A DNA stretch of 64,000 nucleotides, taken from assembly GCF_001458315.1 (NCBI RefSeq), contig NZ_CYRX01000031.1, forward strand, positions 496,001 through 560,000. The letters run 5' to 3'. The number at the start of each line of letters is the position of its first letter. The stretch's first letter is position 1. Origin of the DNA: Thalassobacter stenotrophicus (GTDB lineage Bacteria > Pseudomonadota > Alphaproteobacteria > Rhodobacterales > Rhodobacteraceae). Below, in pieces: positions 56,884 to 64,000 of this stretch. The notes beneath the pieces were generated by a model. It saw only the letters and a list, made by a program, of their open reading frames with translations. It ran no database searches and had not been told where the DNA came from. The position numbers and the translations under genes were made by a program.

Positions 56884-57885
56884 TCAGCCGCTTTGGCGTT
56901 CAATGAAGCCACATCTCACCATACGCAATGCCCCTGTGGTATCCGGTTCCTGCCAAATTTCTTCTACAAGGCTGAGTGCGTTGCTCACCATTTGGCGTAT
57001 GCGCTGGCGGAAGGTCGTTAATTGATAAGATGTCCAGGCTGCCATTGGCACATCATCAAAACCGATGATTGAGATGTCTTTTCCCGGAACCATTCCAGCC
57101 AGCCTCGCGGCATCAATCGCAGCAATCGCCATTATGTCGTTGGCGCAGAATAAACCCTCTGGGCGATTGCGACTATCCAACAACAATCTGATCATATTGA
57201 ATGTCACACCATAATCGTATTGGCCTAGACCCTCAAAGCTAAGTCCAGCGTCATGCCGCGCAAGTTCATCCAAAAAACCCCGCCGACGCTCAAGGTGAGT
57301 GGATGTATCCGGAACACCACCTACAAACCCAATAGACGCGCAGTTCCGGGACACGAACCGCTTTGCCGCCAACATACCCCCGTTATAGTTGTCTGTGCAG
57401 ATCGCATTTGTATTCGGGTCAGCCTGCACCCGATTGAACAACACAACCGGTATACCGCGACGCTTACACTCTTGCGCCAACTCTGATGATAGATTTGCAG
57501 AGGCGATGATTGCCGCATCAGAGCCGCTCTTCATGACCTGAGAAATCGCACTATCCACGGTCTTACCTTCAGCAACAACGTGAACGAGCATTTCATACTT
57601 GAGCCTGCCTATCTCAGCAGCGAACGTTTCTAGGGCACTTGCGTAGAACGGATTGGAAATGTCTCCGACCACAATAGAAATCGTGCGCCGGCCTTCACGC
57701 CCCCTCATCCTCTTTGCGGGTGGTGCATAGCCCATTTCTCGCGCGGTAGCCAAAATTCTGCGGCGCAAGTCCGTATTTATCGTTGATTCCGCCCGAAAGG
57801 CTCGGGAGACGGCTGCTGTTGAGGTCCCACAGAGATCCGCGACGTCTTTGGCAGTTTTTTTCATCAGACCGTTTGAAAATTTCAT
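56884..57885 (-). CDS. LacI-family regulator of the TAXI-TRAP cluster
   Basis: 333 residues; the Met at residue 8 (MKKTAKDVADLCGTS) is an alternative start. The HTH is at about 10-30 (KDVADLCGTSTAAVSRAF), followed by the hinge LRRRILATAREMGYAPP. The effector domain begins ISIVVGDISNPFYASALETF and ends at IGFDDVPMAAWTSYQLTTFR. It is first in the cluster and on the same strand, so it is probably the local substrate sensor. The palindrome TGAAATATTTCA (56875-56886), overlapping its own stop codon in front of the TAXI gene, could be an operator. Confidence 0.9.
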   Translation of the reverse strand: MKFSNGLMKKTAKDVADLCGTSTAAVSRAFRAESTINTDLRRRILATAREMGYAPPAKRMRGREGRRTISIVVGDISNPFYASALETFAAEIGRLKYEMLVHVVAEGKTVDSAISQVMKSGSDAAIIASANLSSELAQECKRRGIPVVLFNRVQADPNTNAICTDNYNGGMLAAKRFVSRNCASIGFVGGVPDTSTHLERRRGFLDELARHDAGLSFEGLGQYDYGVTFNMIRLLLDSRNRPEGLFCANDIMAIAAIDAARLAGMVPGKDISIIGFDDVPMAAWTSYQLTTFRQRIRQMVSNALSLVEEIWQEPDTTGALRMVRCGFIERQSG

Positions 57886-58773
57886 ATAAAGCGGACGTTA
57901 GGTCAGCTATTTCCACAACGCAATCCTGCCAATGCTCCCTTCTACGAGCTTCAGCATCTGAAAACCTTTAGCCATATTCACCGGCGGCAGAGAGCTTCTC
58001 AGCGCACGGCATGCCAAAGGTGTCTATCGGGCGTAGCAATTATGAGGCGGGGTATTGGTGTCCATGTTTTCGATACGAATGGAATGGCCGCGCCGCCTAA
58101 TCAGACTGTAGGAGTGAGCAAATCTCCCTCTCAGCACTCACACACTATGGCCCGCTATAGGCCACGATGATCGCCCGTACGAACCTGAACGCAGCTACGC
58201 ACATCAGTCAGTCTCAAGCATTCTCTTCGGCATTGCCCATCGACAGCACTTAAATTGGCGGAGGCCATAGACGCTTGCGGGGCACTGTAAAACGTCGTCA
58301 GGTTGTATACCCACCTGTAATGAGGACCAAAGCTGACGGGCTGCGACCCGTCCGCGACAGGTCATATTTGGGCCAGCCTGCCCGCCTATACCGAGCAGAC
58401 CTTGCTCCCTTTAGGAACGCTTGCCACTCAAATAGCACCAGCAGTTCAAGTCTCTTTGACGAGCACCTTGTGCCTTTACTAATCCGTGAAACCGATATTC
58501 TTCTAAAGATATCCCAATACGCCCCAAAGGCTCTCAAGCAATGTCGCTCACGCAGCTCACTATACTGATTTAATGTAAGTATTGAGAACGATCGTATAGC
58601 GCCTCACAAGACACTGAGCACATTTGATACCTGCCCACGCCTGAAAATCTGGCAACAGCCACCCGTTCGAAGGGAGCACGAGAACATAAGATGCGGTTCG
58701 ATTAGAGCCGTTTCTTTATGCATCAGGTCGCCCACTGCGGCTTTCCCAAGGCCACAAATCACCAATGCCCCAC
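57886..58773. other. 888-base gene-free, AT-richer region
   Basis: No open frame here has a ribosome-binding site, a recognisable motif or a codon pattern like the neighbours. Frames of 80-100 residues overlap on both strands around 58275-58568 and look like chance. It separates the LacI regulator from the glucokinase gene end and marks the edge between the AT-rich cluster and the high-GC glucose operon. It may be debris of a rearrangement. I found no transposase fragment, direct repeat or tRNA remnant. Confidence 0.5.
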
Positions 58774-59685
58774 TCAAAACTGCGCACAACCTAGCAAGGC
58801 CGCGCCGTCTTCATCGACTACAAAAAGGGATGGGGTTTCTTGCAAACGAAATCTGCAAGGTTCTTGGAACACCTTAATCAGCCGCTCAGGCGCGCATTCG
58901 GATATGGCCCTGGCGACACTACCGGCTAGAAAAGTCCCGTGGGATGGCATGTAGCTCAGTGAAAAATCCCGCAGAAGCAGGCCCAATAGTGCTGCATACG
59001 TATCGATTGCAGCGGTCATTTTCGTTTTGCCGGGGGCGCCGTAATGACTAATGGCGACTTCGCCGGTGACATTTTCTGAGCCTGTGAAGAGACGACAGAA
59101 TGCGGTAAGGCCGCGACCCGAAAACAACGCTTCAACCGTTAGAAATGCGTCCGGATTACAGGAACATTCGTGCAACTTAGAAACGATCGCTGAGGGCATT
59201 GAGATATGCCCCGCCTCGGCTGGGGGGCAGACGGTCCATTGGTTTTTGGTAATCACCTGACTGATGTTGCATCCTGTCCCCACGCCAACGACCAAGGCCT
59301 GTCCGTTGGCATAGGGGGCGCTGAGTTGACCGCATAGCGGCACCACCTGATCTGCTCCTAGCATTGGCACAGCGTACCCCAATGCCCCAAGGTCGTTCAG
59401 TAAAACAACCCGTTCGCACGCAAAGACCTGCGCCAGATCATCCGCGTTAATTGTCCAATTGCGGTTGGTCAATTTGGCGCGGCCCGCGTGAACGGGGCCT
59501 GCAACCGCGATGACCATTTCATCGACCGTAACGCCCCGATGGGCATCACAGTACGCGCGCAGCAGATCAATCAGGCTATCCCAGTCCGTGTTGGAAAACC
59601 GCTGAACGGACCCCTTATCGATCACACCATTCGCGCACAAAGCAACGCGGGCATTTGTGCCGCCAATATCCGCAACAAGCCGCAT
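58774..59685 (-). CDS. glk: Glucokinase
   Basis: 303 residues of the bacterial Glk (ROK-related, HK/ASKHA) type. The phosphate-1 motif is VADIGGTNARVAL at the N-terminus. The sugar-binding and catalytic Asn-Asp is in VVLLNDLGALGYA (about residue 97), with PAEAGHISMPS carrying the Glu/His that contact glucose. The adenosine motif FLAGSVARAI is near the end. It phosphorylates glucose after uptake by the ABC system of the same operon. The gap to the upstream ATPase gene is three bases, so it is the last gene of that operon. Confidence 0.93.
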   Translation of the reverse strand: MRLVADIGGTNARVALCANGVIDKGSVQRFSNTDWDSLIDLLRAYCDAHRGVTVDEMVIAVAGPVHAGRAKLTNRNWTINADDLAQVFACERVVLLNDLGALGYAVPMLGADQVVPLCGQLSAPYANGQALVVGVGTGCNISQVITKNQWTVCPPAEAGHISMPSAIVSKLHECSCNPDAFLTVEALFSGRGLTAFCRLFTGSENVTGEVAISHYGAPGKTKMTAAIDTYAALLGLLLRDFSLSYMPSHGTFLAGSVARAISECAPERLIKVFQEPCRFRLQETPSLFVVDEDGAALLGCAQF

Positions 59686-59688
59686 GGC

Positions 59689-60792
59689 TTAGTTCAAACG
59701 CTCGCCGGTTTCGGGTGCAAAGTAGGACACCTTGCCAAGATCAAACACGAGGTTCAGGTTTTGCCCTGCGACCGCCCCTGTTTCGGCATGCAGGCGCGCC
59801 GTGACATGCTTGCCACCCAATTGCATCACGGCAAAAGTGTCCGCGCCCGCAGGTTCAACAATATCGATCAGGCAATCGGCCTCTTGGCGTCCTTCGCCCC
59901 CGCGCAAGGATGCATCGGCAATATCTTCGGGGCGCACGCCCAAAATGACATCTTCGGGCAAGTCTTTGTTCTTGGTGTCGATCAAAGTGATCGGATCGCC
60001 GGACTTACTCGCGATTTCAATTTCGACACCCTTCCCGTTTGCTTTGGTCTTGGCTGGGATCAGGTTCATCGCGGGACTGCCCATGAAATCGGCGACAAAC
60101 AGGTTAGCGGGGTGATTATAAATCTCGGACGGGGTGCCGATTTGTTGGATCACGCCGCCTTTCATCACCACAATCTTGGTCGCCAATGTCATCGCCTCAA
60201 TCTGGTCATGAGTTACATAGACCATCGATGCGCCAAGGCGCTGATGCAATGCCTTAATCTCAGTGCGCATTTCCACACGCAGCTTGGCGTCAAGGTTGGA
60301 CAGCGGCTCGTCGAACAAGAACAGCTTTGGATCACGCACAAGGGCGCGCCCCATCGCAACACGCTGACGCTGACGCTGACCGCCGGACAATTGTCCCGGT
60401 TTGCGGTTCAACAGGGGCTCAATCTGTAGTTGGGTGGCAACGTGCGCCAGCTTTTCGTCCTGCGTCGCCTGATCAACGCCGCGCACTTTCATCCCAAAGG
60501 TGATGTTTTTGGCGACCGTCATCGTCGGGTAAAGGGCGTAGGACTGAAACACCATTGCGATGTCTCGGTCTTTGGGGCTGACGTGGGTCATGTCTTTGCC
60601 ACCGATGCTCAGCTGCCCGCCTGTGATAGGCTCAAGCCCAGCAATACAATTGAGCAGCGTGGACTTACCACAGCCGGAGGGACCGACCAAAACAAGGAAG
60701 TCACCCTGTTCGATCGCGACATTGATGTCTTTCAGGATTTCAACGGACCCATAGCTTTTGAACAGGTTGTTGATTTCTAGGATGGGGGCCAT
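59689..60792 (-). CDS. Sugar ABC transporter ATP-binding protein (UgpC/MalK type) with expanded signature motif
   Basis: 367 residues. Walker [10 protein letters not shown] is at about 37-45, Walker [11 protein letters not shown] and the His switch YVTHDQIEAMT are intact, and a TOBE domain forms the last third. The ABC signature reads [16 protein letters not shown], two residues (Gln-Arg) longer than normal. It is encoded by three tandem CAGCGT hexamers (60361-60378 on the plus strand as ACGCTG). The core LSGGQ is untouched, but the following helix is shifted, so ATPase function may be altered. It is the energy subunit of the glucose-type importer, four bases after the second permease gene. 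Confidence 0.93.
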   Translation of the reverse strand: MAPILEINNLFKSYGSVEILKDINVAIEQGDFLVLVGPSGCGKSTLLNCIAGLEPITGGQLSIGGKDMTHVSPKDRDIAMVFQSYALYPTMTVAKNITFGMKVRGVDQATQDEKLAHVATQLQIEPLLNRKPGQLSGGQRQRQRVAMGRALVRDPKLFLFDEPLSNLDAKLRVEMRTEIKALHQRLGASMVYVTHDQIEAMTLATKIVVMKGGVIQQIGTPSEIYNHPANLFVADFMGSPAMNLIPAKTKANGKGVEIEIASKSGDPITLIDTKNKDLPEDVILGVRPEDIADASLRGGEGRQEADCLIDIVEPAGADTFAVMQLGGKHVTARLHAETGAVAGQNLNLVFDLGKVSYFAPETGERLN

Positions 60793-60796
60793 TGGG

Positions 60797-61690
60797 TTAA
60801 CCTTTCACGGAGCCTGCGGTCAAACCGCGGACGAAGTATTTACCAGCGACGACATAGACAAACAGGGTCGGCAAAGCGGCGATGATCGCTGCGGCCATAT
60901 CCACGTTGTATGCTTTGACGCCAGTGGTTGAATTAACGATATTGTTGAGGGCGACAGTCACAGGCTGCGTGCCTGCTTGGCTAAAGGACACACCGAACAG
61001 GAAGTCGTTCCAGATTTGGGTGAATTGCCAAATGACGGTCACAACGATGATGGGCAGCGAAAGCGGCAGAAAGATCGACCAGAAGATGCGGAAGAACCCT
61101 GCGCCATCTACCTTTGCGGCCTTTGTCAGCTCCGATGGGATCGACACATAGTAGTTGCGGAAGAACAATGTGGTGAACCCAAGCCCATAGATGACGTGGA
61201 CAAAGATCAGCCCCGGAATGGTCCCTGCCATTCCCATCAAACCCAACATGCGGGCCATGGGCAGCAAGACGACCTGAAACGGGATGAAGCAGCCAAACAG
61301 CATAAGAGCAAAGAACAGGTTCGCTCCTTTGAAGCGCCACTGGGCGACGACATAGCCGTTTAAAGCACCGATCAAAGTCGAGATCAGAACCGCAGGGATC
61401 GCGATCAGGACAGAGTTCCAAAAGAACGGACGCACGCCTTCGCACTGGATGCCGGTACACGCACCGGACCACGCTGTGCGCCACGCATCAAACGTGACTT
61501 CGCGCGGCAGCGATATCAAATCGCCGGTCCGGATTTCGTCGAGGCTTTTGAAGGATGTTATGACCATCACAAACAGCGGCATCAGGTAGAACAGCGCGAA
61601 CAGACCCAGCATGATGTACAGCGCCCAGCGTAATAGGATGTTGGCCGTACGGCTGCCCGATCGAGGAGAGGTGTAAGACAGATCAGTCAT
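60797..61690 (-). CDS. Sugar ABC transporter permease (second, MalG type)
   Basis: 297 residues with six helices. The EAA-type loop near residues 190-215 is degenerate but readable (SIPSELTKAAKVDGAGFFRI, A-x-x-D-G). The periplasmic insert between the first helices contains two cysteines (SGACTGIQCEG), a feature I know from glucose/mannose-type systems of the GtsC group. It overlaps the first permease gene by eight bases and is followed by the ATPase gene after four. Confidence 0.9.
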   Translation of the reverse strand: MTDLSYTSPRSGSRTANILLRWALYIMLGLFALFYLMPLFVMVITSFKSLDEIRTGDLISLPREVTFDAWRTAWSGACTGIQCEGVRPFFWNSVLIAIPAVLISTLIGALNGYVVAQWRFKGANLFFALMLFGCFIPFQVVLLPMARMLGLMGMAGTIPGLIFVHVIYGLGFTTLFFRNYYVSIPSELTKAAKVDGAGFFRIFWSIFLPLSLPIIVVTVIWQFTQIWNDFLFGVSFSQAGTQPVTVALNNIVNSTTGVKAYNVDMAAAIIAALPTLFVYVVAGKYFVRGLTAGSVKG

Positions 61691-62555
61691 CTTTCGTCCT
61701 CAGTTCTGAGTAGAGGTATGGCACCACGATCGTAAAGACGACCATCATCATGATCATCGCAGAACTGGCCGCTTGGCCAATATCGCCGCGCGAAAACGCC
61801 ATTGTGTACATGTATGTTGCCGGCAGGTCGGTGGCATAACCGGGACCGCCCCCCGTGAGAGCAATAACCAAATCGAAGCTTTTGATCGCGAGGTGCGACA
61901 GCACGATGAAAGCTGACAAGAAGATCGGAGCCATCGCTGGAATAATGATCGCCGTGTAAACGCGCCATGTCGGAATACCGTCAACTTGGGCCGCTTTGAT
62001 GATCTCTTGATCCACCGACCGCAGACCAGCCAGAAACAGCGCCATCACAAAACCAGAGCTTTGCCAAATCGCCGCAATGACAACCGTATAAATCGCCATG
62101 TCCGGATCAACGAGCCAGTTGAAGGTGAAGTCCTCAAACCCCCAACCGCGCACTGTGGCCTCTAGGCCCAAACCTGGGTTCAGGATCCATTTCCACGCCG
62201 TACCGGTCACAATCATCGAAAGCGCCATCGGATAGAGGTAAATCGTCCGGATCGCGCCCTCTGTGCGGATGTTCTGATCCAGCAGAATGGCAAGGATCAG
62301 GCCAAGAATCATTGCAATCACAATGAACAAAAAGCCGAACACAAACAGGTTGGTGAACGCGGTGTCCCAGCGGGGGGAGGCAAACAGACGGTCATACTGG
62401 ATGAAACCATCAATCTCATATCTTGGTAAAAGCCGCGACCGCGTCAAAGACACCCAAGCCGTCCAAGCGATAAAGCCATAGACGAAGATCAGGACGACGA
62501 TGAACGAGGGGGCCAAAACCAATTTAGGCATGTGTTCTTCAAGCCACTTGGTCAT
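61683..62555 (-). CDS. Sugar ABC transporter permease (first, MalF type)
   Basis: 290 residues with six helices. The EAA motif is EIIKAAQVDGIPTWRVYTAI at about residues 190-210, followed by PAMAPIFLSAFIVL. The N-terminal helix VLAPSFIVVLIFVYGFIAWT and the YDRLFASPRWDTAFTNLFVF segment are typical of CUT1 importers. It forms the channel with the second permease. A hairpin lies between it and the binding-protein gene. Confidence 0.9.
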   Translation of the reverse strand: MTKWLEEHMPKLVLAPSFIVVLIFVYGFIAWTAWVSLTRSRLLPRYEIDGFIQYDRLFASPRWDTAFTNLFVFGFLFIVIAMILGLILAILLDQNIRTEGAIRTIYLYPMALSMIVTGTAWKWILNPGLGLEATVRGWGFEDFTFNWLVDPDMAIYTVVIAAIWQSSGFVMALFLAGLRSVDQEIIKAAQVDGIPTWRVYTAIIIPAMAPIFLSAFIVLSHLAIKSFDLVIALTGGGPGYATDLPATYMYTMAFSRGDIGQAASSAMIMMMVVFTIVVPYLYSELRTKDD

Positions 62556-62574
62556 TGGATTATCCTTAAAAGGT

Positions 62575-62600
62575 CCTCCCCCACGCGAACGTGGGAGAGG
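62575..62600 (-). terminator. Intercistronic hairpin after the glucose-type binding-protein gene
   Basis: CCTCCCCCACG and CGTGGGAGAGG form an eleven-position stem with one mismatch, closed by a CGAA loop, 14 bases after the stop of the binding-protein gene. It resembles the elements after the other binding-protein genes in this window. Confidence 0.55.
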
Positions 62601-62614
62601 AAGGGAGGAGACTT

Positions 62615-63871
62615 TTACATGCTGTTCGCGATTGCGTCAGCCAACATCTGAACGGCATCCGCCGAGGACATGTCAGAGTTAAAGTGTGCCGTCACAGTAT
62701 CGGTGATTGCACCCGCCTGCGCGCCACGAAGCGCCATACCGTGGGCGTAAGATGGCAGGAGCGAACCACCTTCGTTGCTTGCGGCCATGTCGTCAGCAGA
62801 CAGAACTGCACAGCTGTCGAAGTTGTCCAGTGCTACGTCTGTACGCACAGGGATCGAACCTTTGTTCAGGTTGAACACTTCTTGGAAGCTTTCCCCAACA
62901 ACCAGTTCGGCCAACAGGGCCTGCCCGGCTTGCTTGTCGTCACCATCGACGGCGAACATTGCAAAGCTGTCCACGTTGTACAGGAAGCCTTCGCCCGGTG
63001 TGGACAGGCACAGGAAGTCTTCGCCCGGCACTTTGCCAGCGGCCATGAATTCACCCTTGGCCCAGTCGCCCATGATCTGGAACGCGGCTTCGCCGTTCAT
63101 GACCATAGCTGTTGCGAGGTTCCAGTCACGACCGGAGAAGTTTTCATCAACGTAGCCGCGCATGGTGCGCATTTGGTCAAAGACCGCGACCATGTCGTCA
63201 GACTTGAGTGTGTCCATGTCCAGCTCAACGAATGCTTTGCGGAAACCGTCAGAGCCGAGGATGCCCAAAGCAACGGCCTCGAACACTGTCGCGTCCTGCC
63301 ATGCCTGACCACCGTGTGCGAGTGGGATGACACCAGCCGCTTGCAGCTTGGTCGCAGCCGCGTTGAACTCATCCCATGTGGTGGGCATGTCGATGCCATT
63401 GGCCGACAGCACTTCGGCGTTCGCCCAAATCCAGTCAACACGGTGCACGTTTACAGGTGCCGCACACCAAGTGCCCTCACACTGCATGTGGCCCGCGATA
63501 GCCTCAGGCAGGATTTTGGACCAGTTGTTGGCCTCAGCAACAGCTGAGATATCAGCCAAAACGCCCTCTTCGTACCATTCTTGAATGGCTGGGCCTTTGA
63601 TCTGCGCCGCTGTCGGTGCGTTGCCCGCAAGTACGCGTGCGCGCAGGGCTGTGCCCGCCGCATCGCCGCCACCGCCAGCAACGGGCATGTCCGTCCATGT
63701 GCCGCCGTTTGCGGCGAACTCTTCTTGCAGAACAGCGACCGATTTTGCTTCGCCGCCAGATGTCCAGTAATGCAGGACTTCAGCTTCAGGCGACGCATGA
63801 CCGTCCGCGAATGCAGCTGTGGATGCAACGATCGCCATACCAGACACTGCGCCTAGGAATTTCATAGTCAT
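62615..63871 (-). CDS. Sugar (probably glucose/mannose) ABC transporter substrate-binding protein
   Basis: 418 residues with a signal peptide (cleavage near AAFADG, about residue 23). The family 1 solute-binding domain opens AEVLHYWTSGGEAKSVAVLQ and has GTWTDMPVAGGGGDAAGTAL, PVNVHRVDWIWANAEVL and GQAWQDATVFEAVALGILG, the pattern of GtsA-type glucose-binding proteins. It is periplasmic. A GGAGG precedes the start; MKFLGAV two codons on is the alternative. With the two permeases, ATPase and glucokinase it makes a complete glucose uptake and activation unit. The regulator, if local, is outside the window. Confidence 0.9.
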   Translation of the reverse strand: MTMKFLGAVSGMAIVASTAAFADGHASPEAEVLHYWTSGGEAKSVAVLQEEFAANGGTWTDMPVAGGGGDAAGTALRARVLAGNAPTAAQIKGPAIQEWYEEGVLADISAVAEANNWSKILPEAIAGHMQCEGTWCAAPVNVHRVDWIWANAEVLSANGIDMPTTWDEFNAAATKLQAAGVIPLAHGGQAWQDATVFEAVALGILGSDGFRKAFVELDMDTLKSDDMVAVFDQMRTMRGYVDENFSGRDWNLATAMVMNGEAAFQIMGDWAKGEFMAAGKVPGEDFLCLSTPGEGFLYNVDSFAMFAVDGDDKQAGQALLAELVVGESFQEVFNLNKGSIPVRTDVALDNFDSCAVLSADDMAASNEGGSLLPSYAHGMALRGAQAGAITDTVTAHFNSDMSSADAVQMLADAIANSM

Positions 63872-63905
63872 TTCGTGATTTCCTCCCAGAAATTTTGTGC
63901 CCCGC

Positions 63906-63942
63906 TGTGAGGCAGGTGCGCAAATTATTGGAGAGCCTCACA
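63906..63942. repeat. Inverted repeat upstream of the glucose-type operon
   Basis: TGTGAGGC (63906-63913) and GCCTCACA (63935-63942) are perfect inverted copies with 21 bases between, located 35-71 bases upstream of the binding-protein ATG. It could be a leader hairpin or a split operator. Confidence 0.4.
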
Positions 63943-64000
63943 TAGCATTGCAATCAGCGCAGGGCAGGTATTCAGAGCGGTTTCGGCATTAATCGCGGAT

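Noticed and set aside
49464-58773. Classical integrative genomic island at tRNA-Cys
   Set aside because: I looked for an integrase gene and for a repeat of the tRNA 3' end within the gene-free zone and saw neither, so only composition and position support acquisition.
59488-60429. 313-codon open frame antisense to the sugar ATPase and glucokinase
   Set aside because: It spans two real genes on the other strand and has no domain or start signal of its own.
62591-63547. 318-codon open frame antisense to the glucose-type binding protein
   Set aside because: A shadow of a signal-peptide-bearing solute-binding gene whose own coding frame is unambiguous.

Overview
The window looks like a chromosomal segment of a marine Rhodobacterales bacterium (Roseobacter group, Alphaproteobacteria). 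The evidence is a polyol block in the order known from Rhodobacter (smoEFGK-smoS-mtlK), hisB-hisH-hisA-hisF-hisE, a pcm-tolC-popZ-like run typical of Alphaproteobacteria, two TRAP transport systems of different classes, a DmdA/GcvT paralogue, many GntR/LacI/Lrp regulators, and fairly high GC. No rRNA, CRISPR array, insertion sequence, integrase or phage gene was seen.

Layout. 1-4001: a cut EamA transporter, YaeQ, an HD-domain protein, a DmdA/GcvT-family methyltransferase paralogue and an Lrp regulator. 4210-12404: a polyol catabolic operon (LacI regulator, ABC importer, sorbitol and mannitol dehydrogenases, P-loop kinase) with a readable operator and promoter. 12396-21953: a two-armed catabolic locus around a divergent promoter at about 17.6 kb. 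The left arm has a DadA-like oxidase, a DctPQM TRAP transporter and a BASS-like membrane protein. The right arm has GntR, an Asp/Glu racemase-like protein, an enolase-superfamily enzyme and a TPP enzyme, all translationally coupled. 21960-31289: SRAP, a frameshifted VPLPA-CTERM lipase, 5'-nucleotidase, DUF952, pyrD, pyruvate carboxylase and a phosphodiesterase. 31429-37571: a pilin-like fusion protein, tRNA-Gly and the his genes, interrupted by two opposed DUF2147 genes. 37784-49537: housekeeping genes (metG, cobQ, rhomboid, efp, popZ-like, tolC, pcm) and tRNA-Leu and tRNA-Cys. 49650-57885: a visibly more AT-rich catabolic cluster (LacI, TAXI-TRAP, HisD-like dehydrogenase, RraA-like protein, FAD oxidoreductase) next to tRNA-Cys. 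57886-58773: gene-free. 58774-63871: a glucose-type ABC importer with glucokinase.

How the genes work together. Three sugar or acid catabolic units each pair an importer with the first enzymes for its substrate and, where visible, a local regulator. All four importer operons, from two ABC and two TRAP classes, carry a strong hairpin just downstream of the binding-protein gene, which suggests a shared way of keeping the binding protein in excess. The two TRAP loci have enzyme sets I cannot assign to a named pathway, and they are the best candidates for undescribed metabolism. Other points to check are a tandem CAGCGT expansion inside an ABC signature motif, a one-base poly-G frameshift splitting a surface-sorted lipase, and a Flp-pilin-type N-terminus fused to a beta-rich domain.
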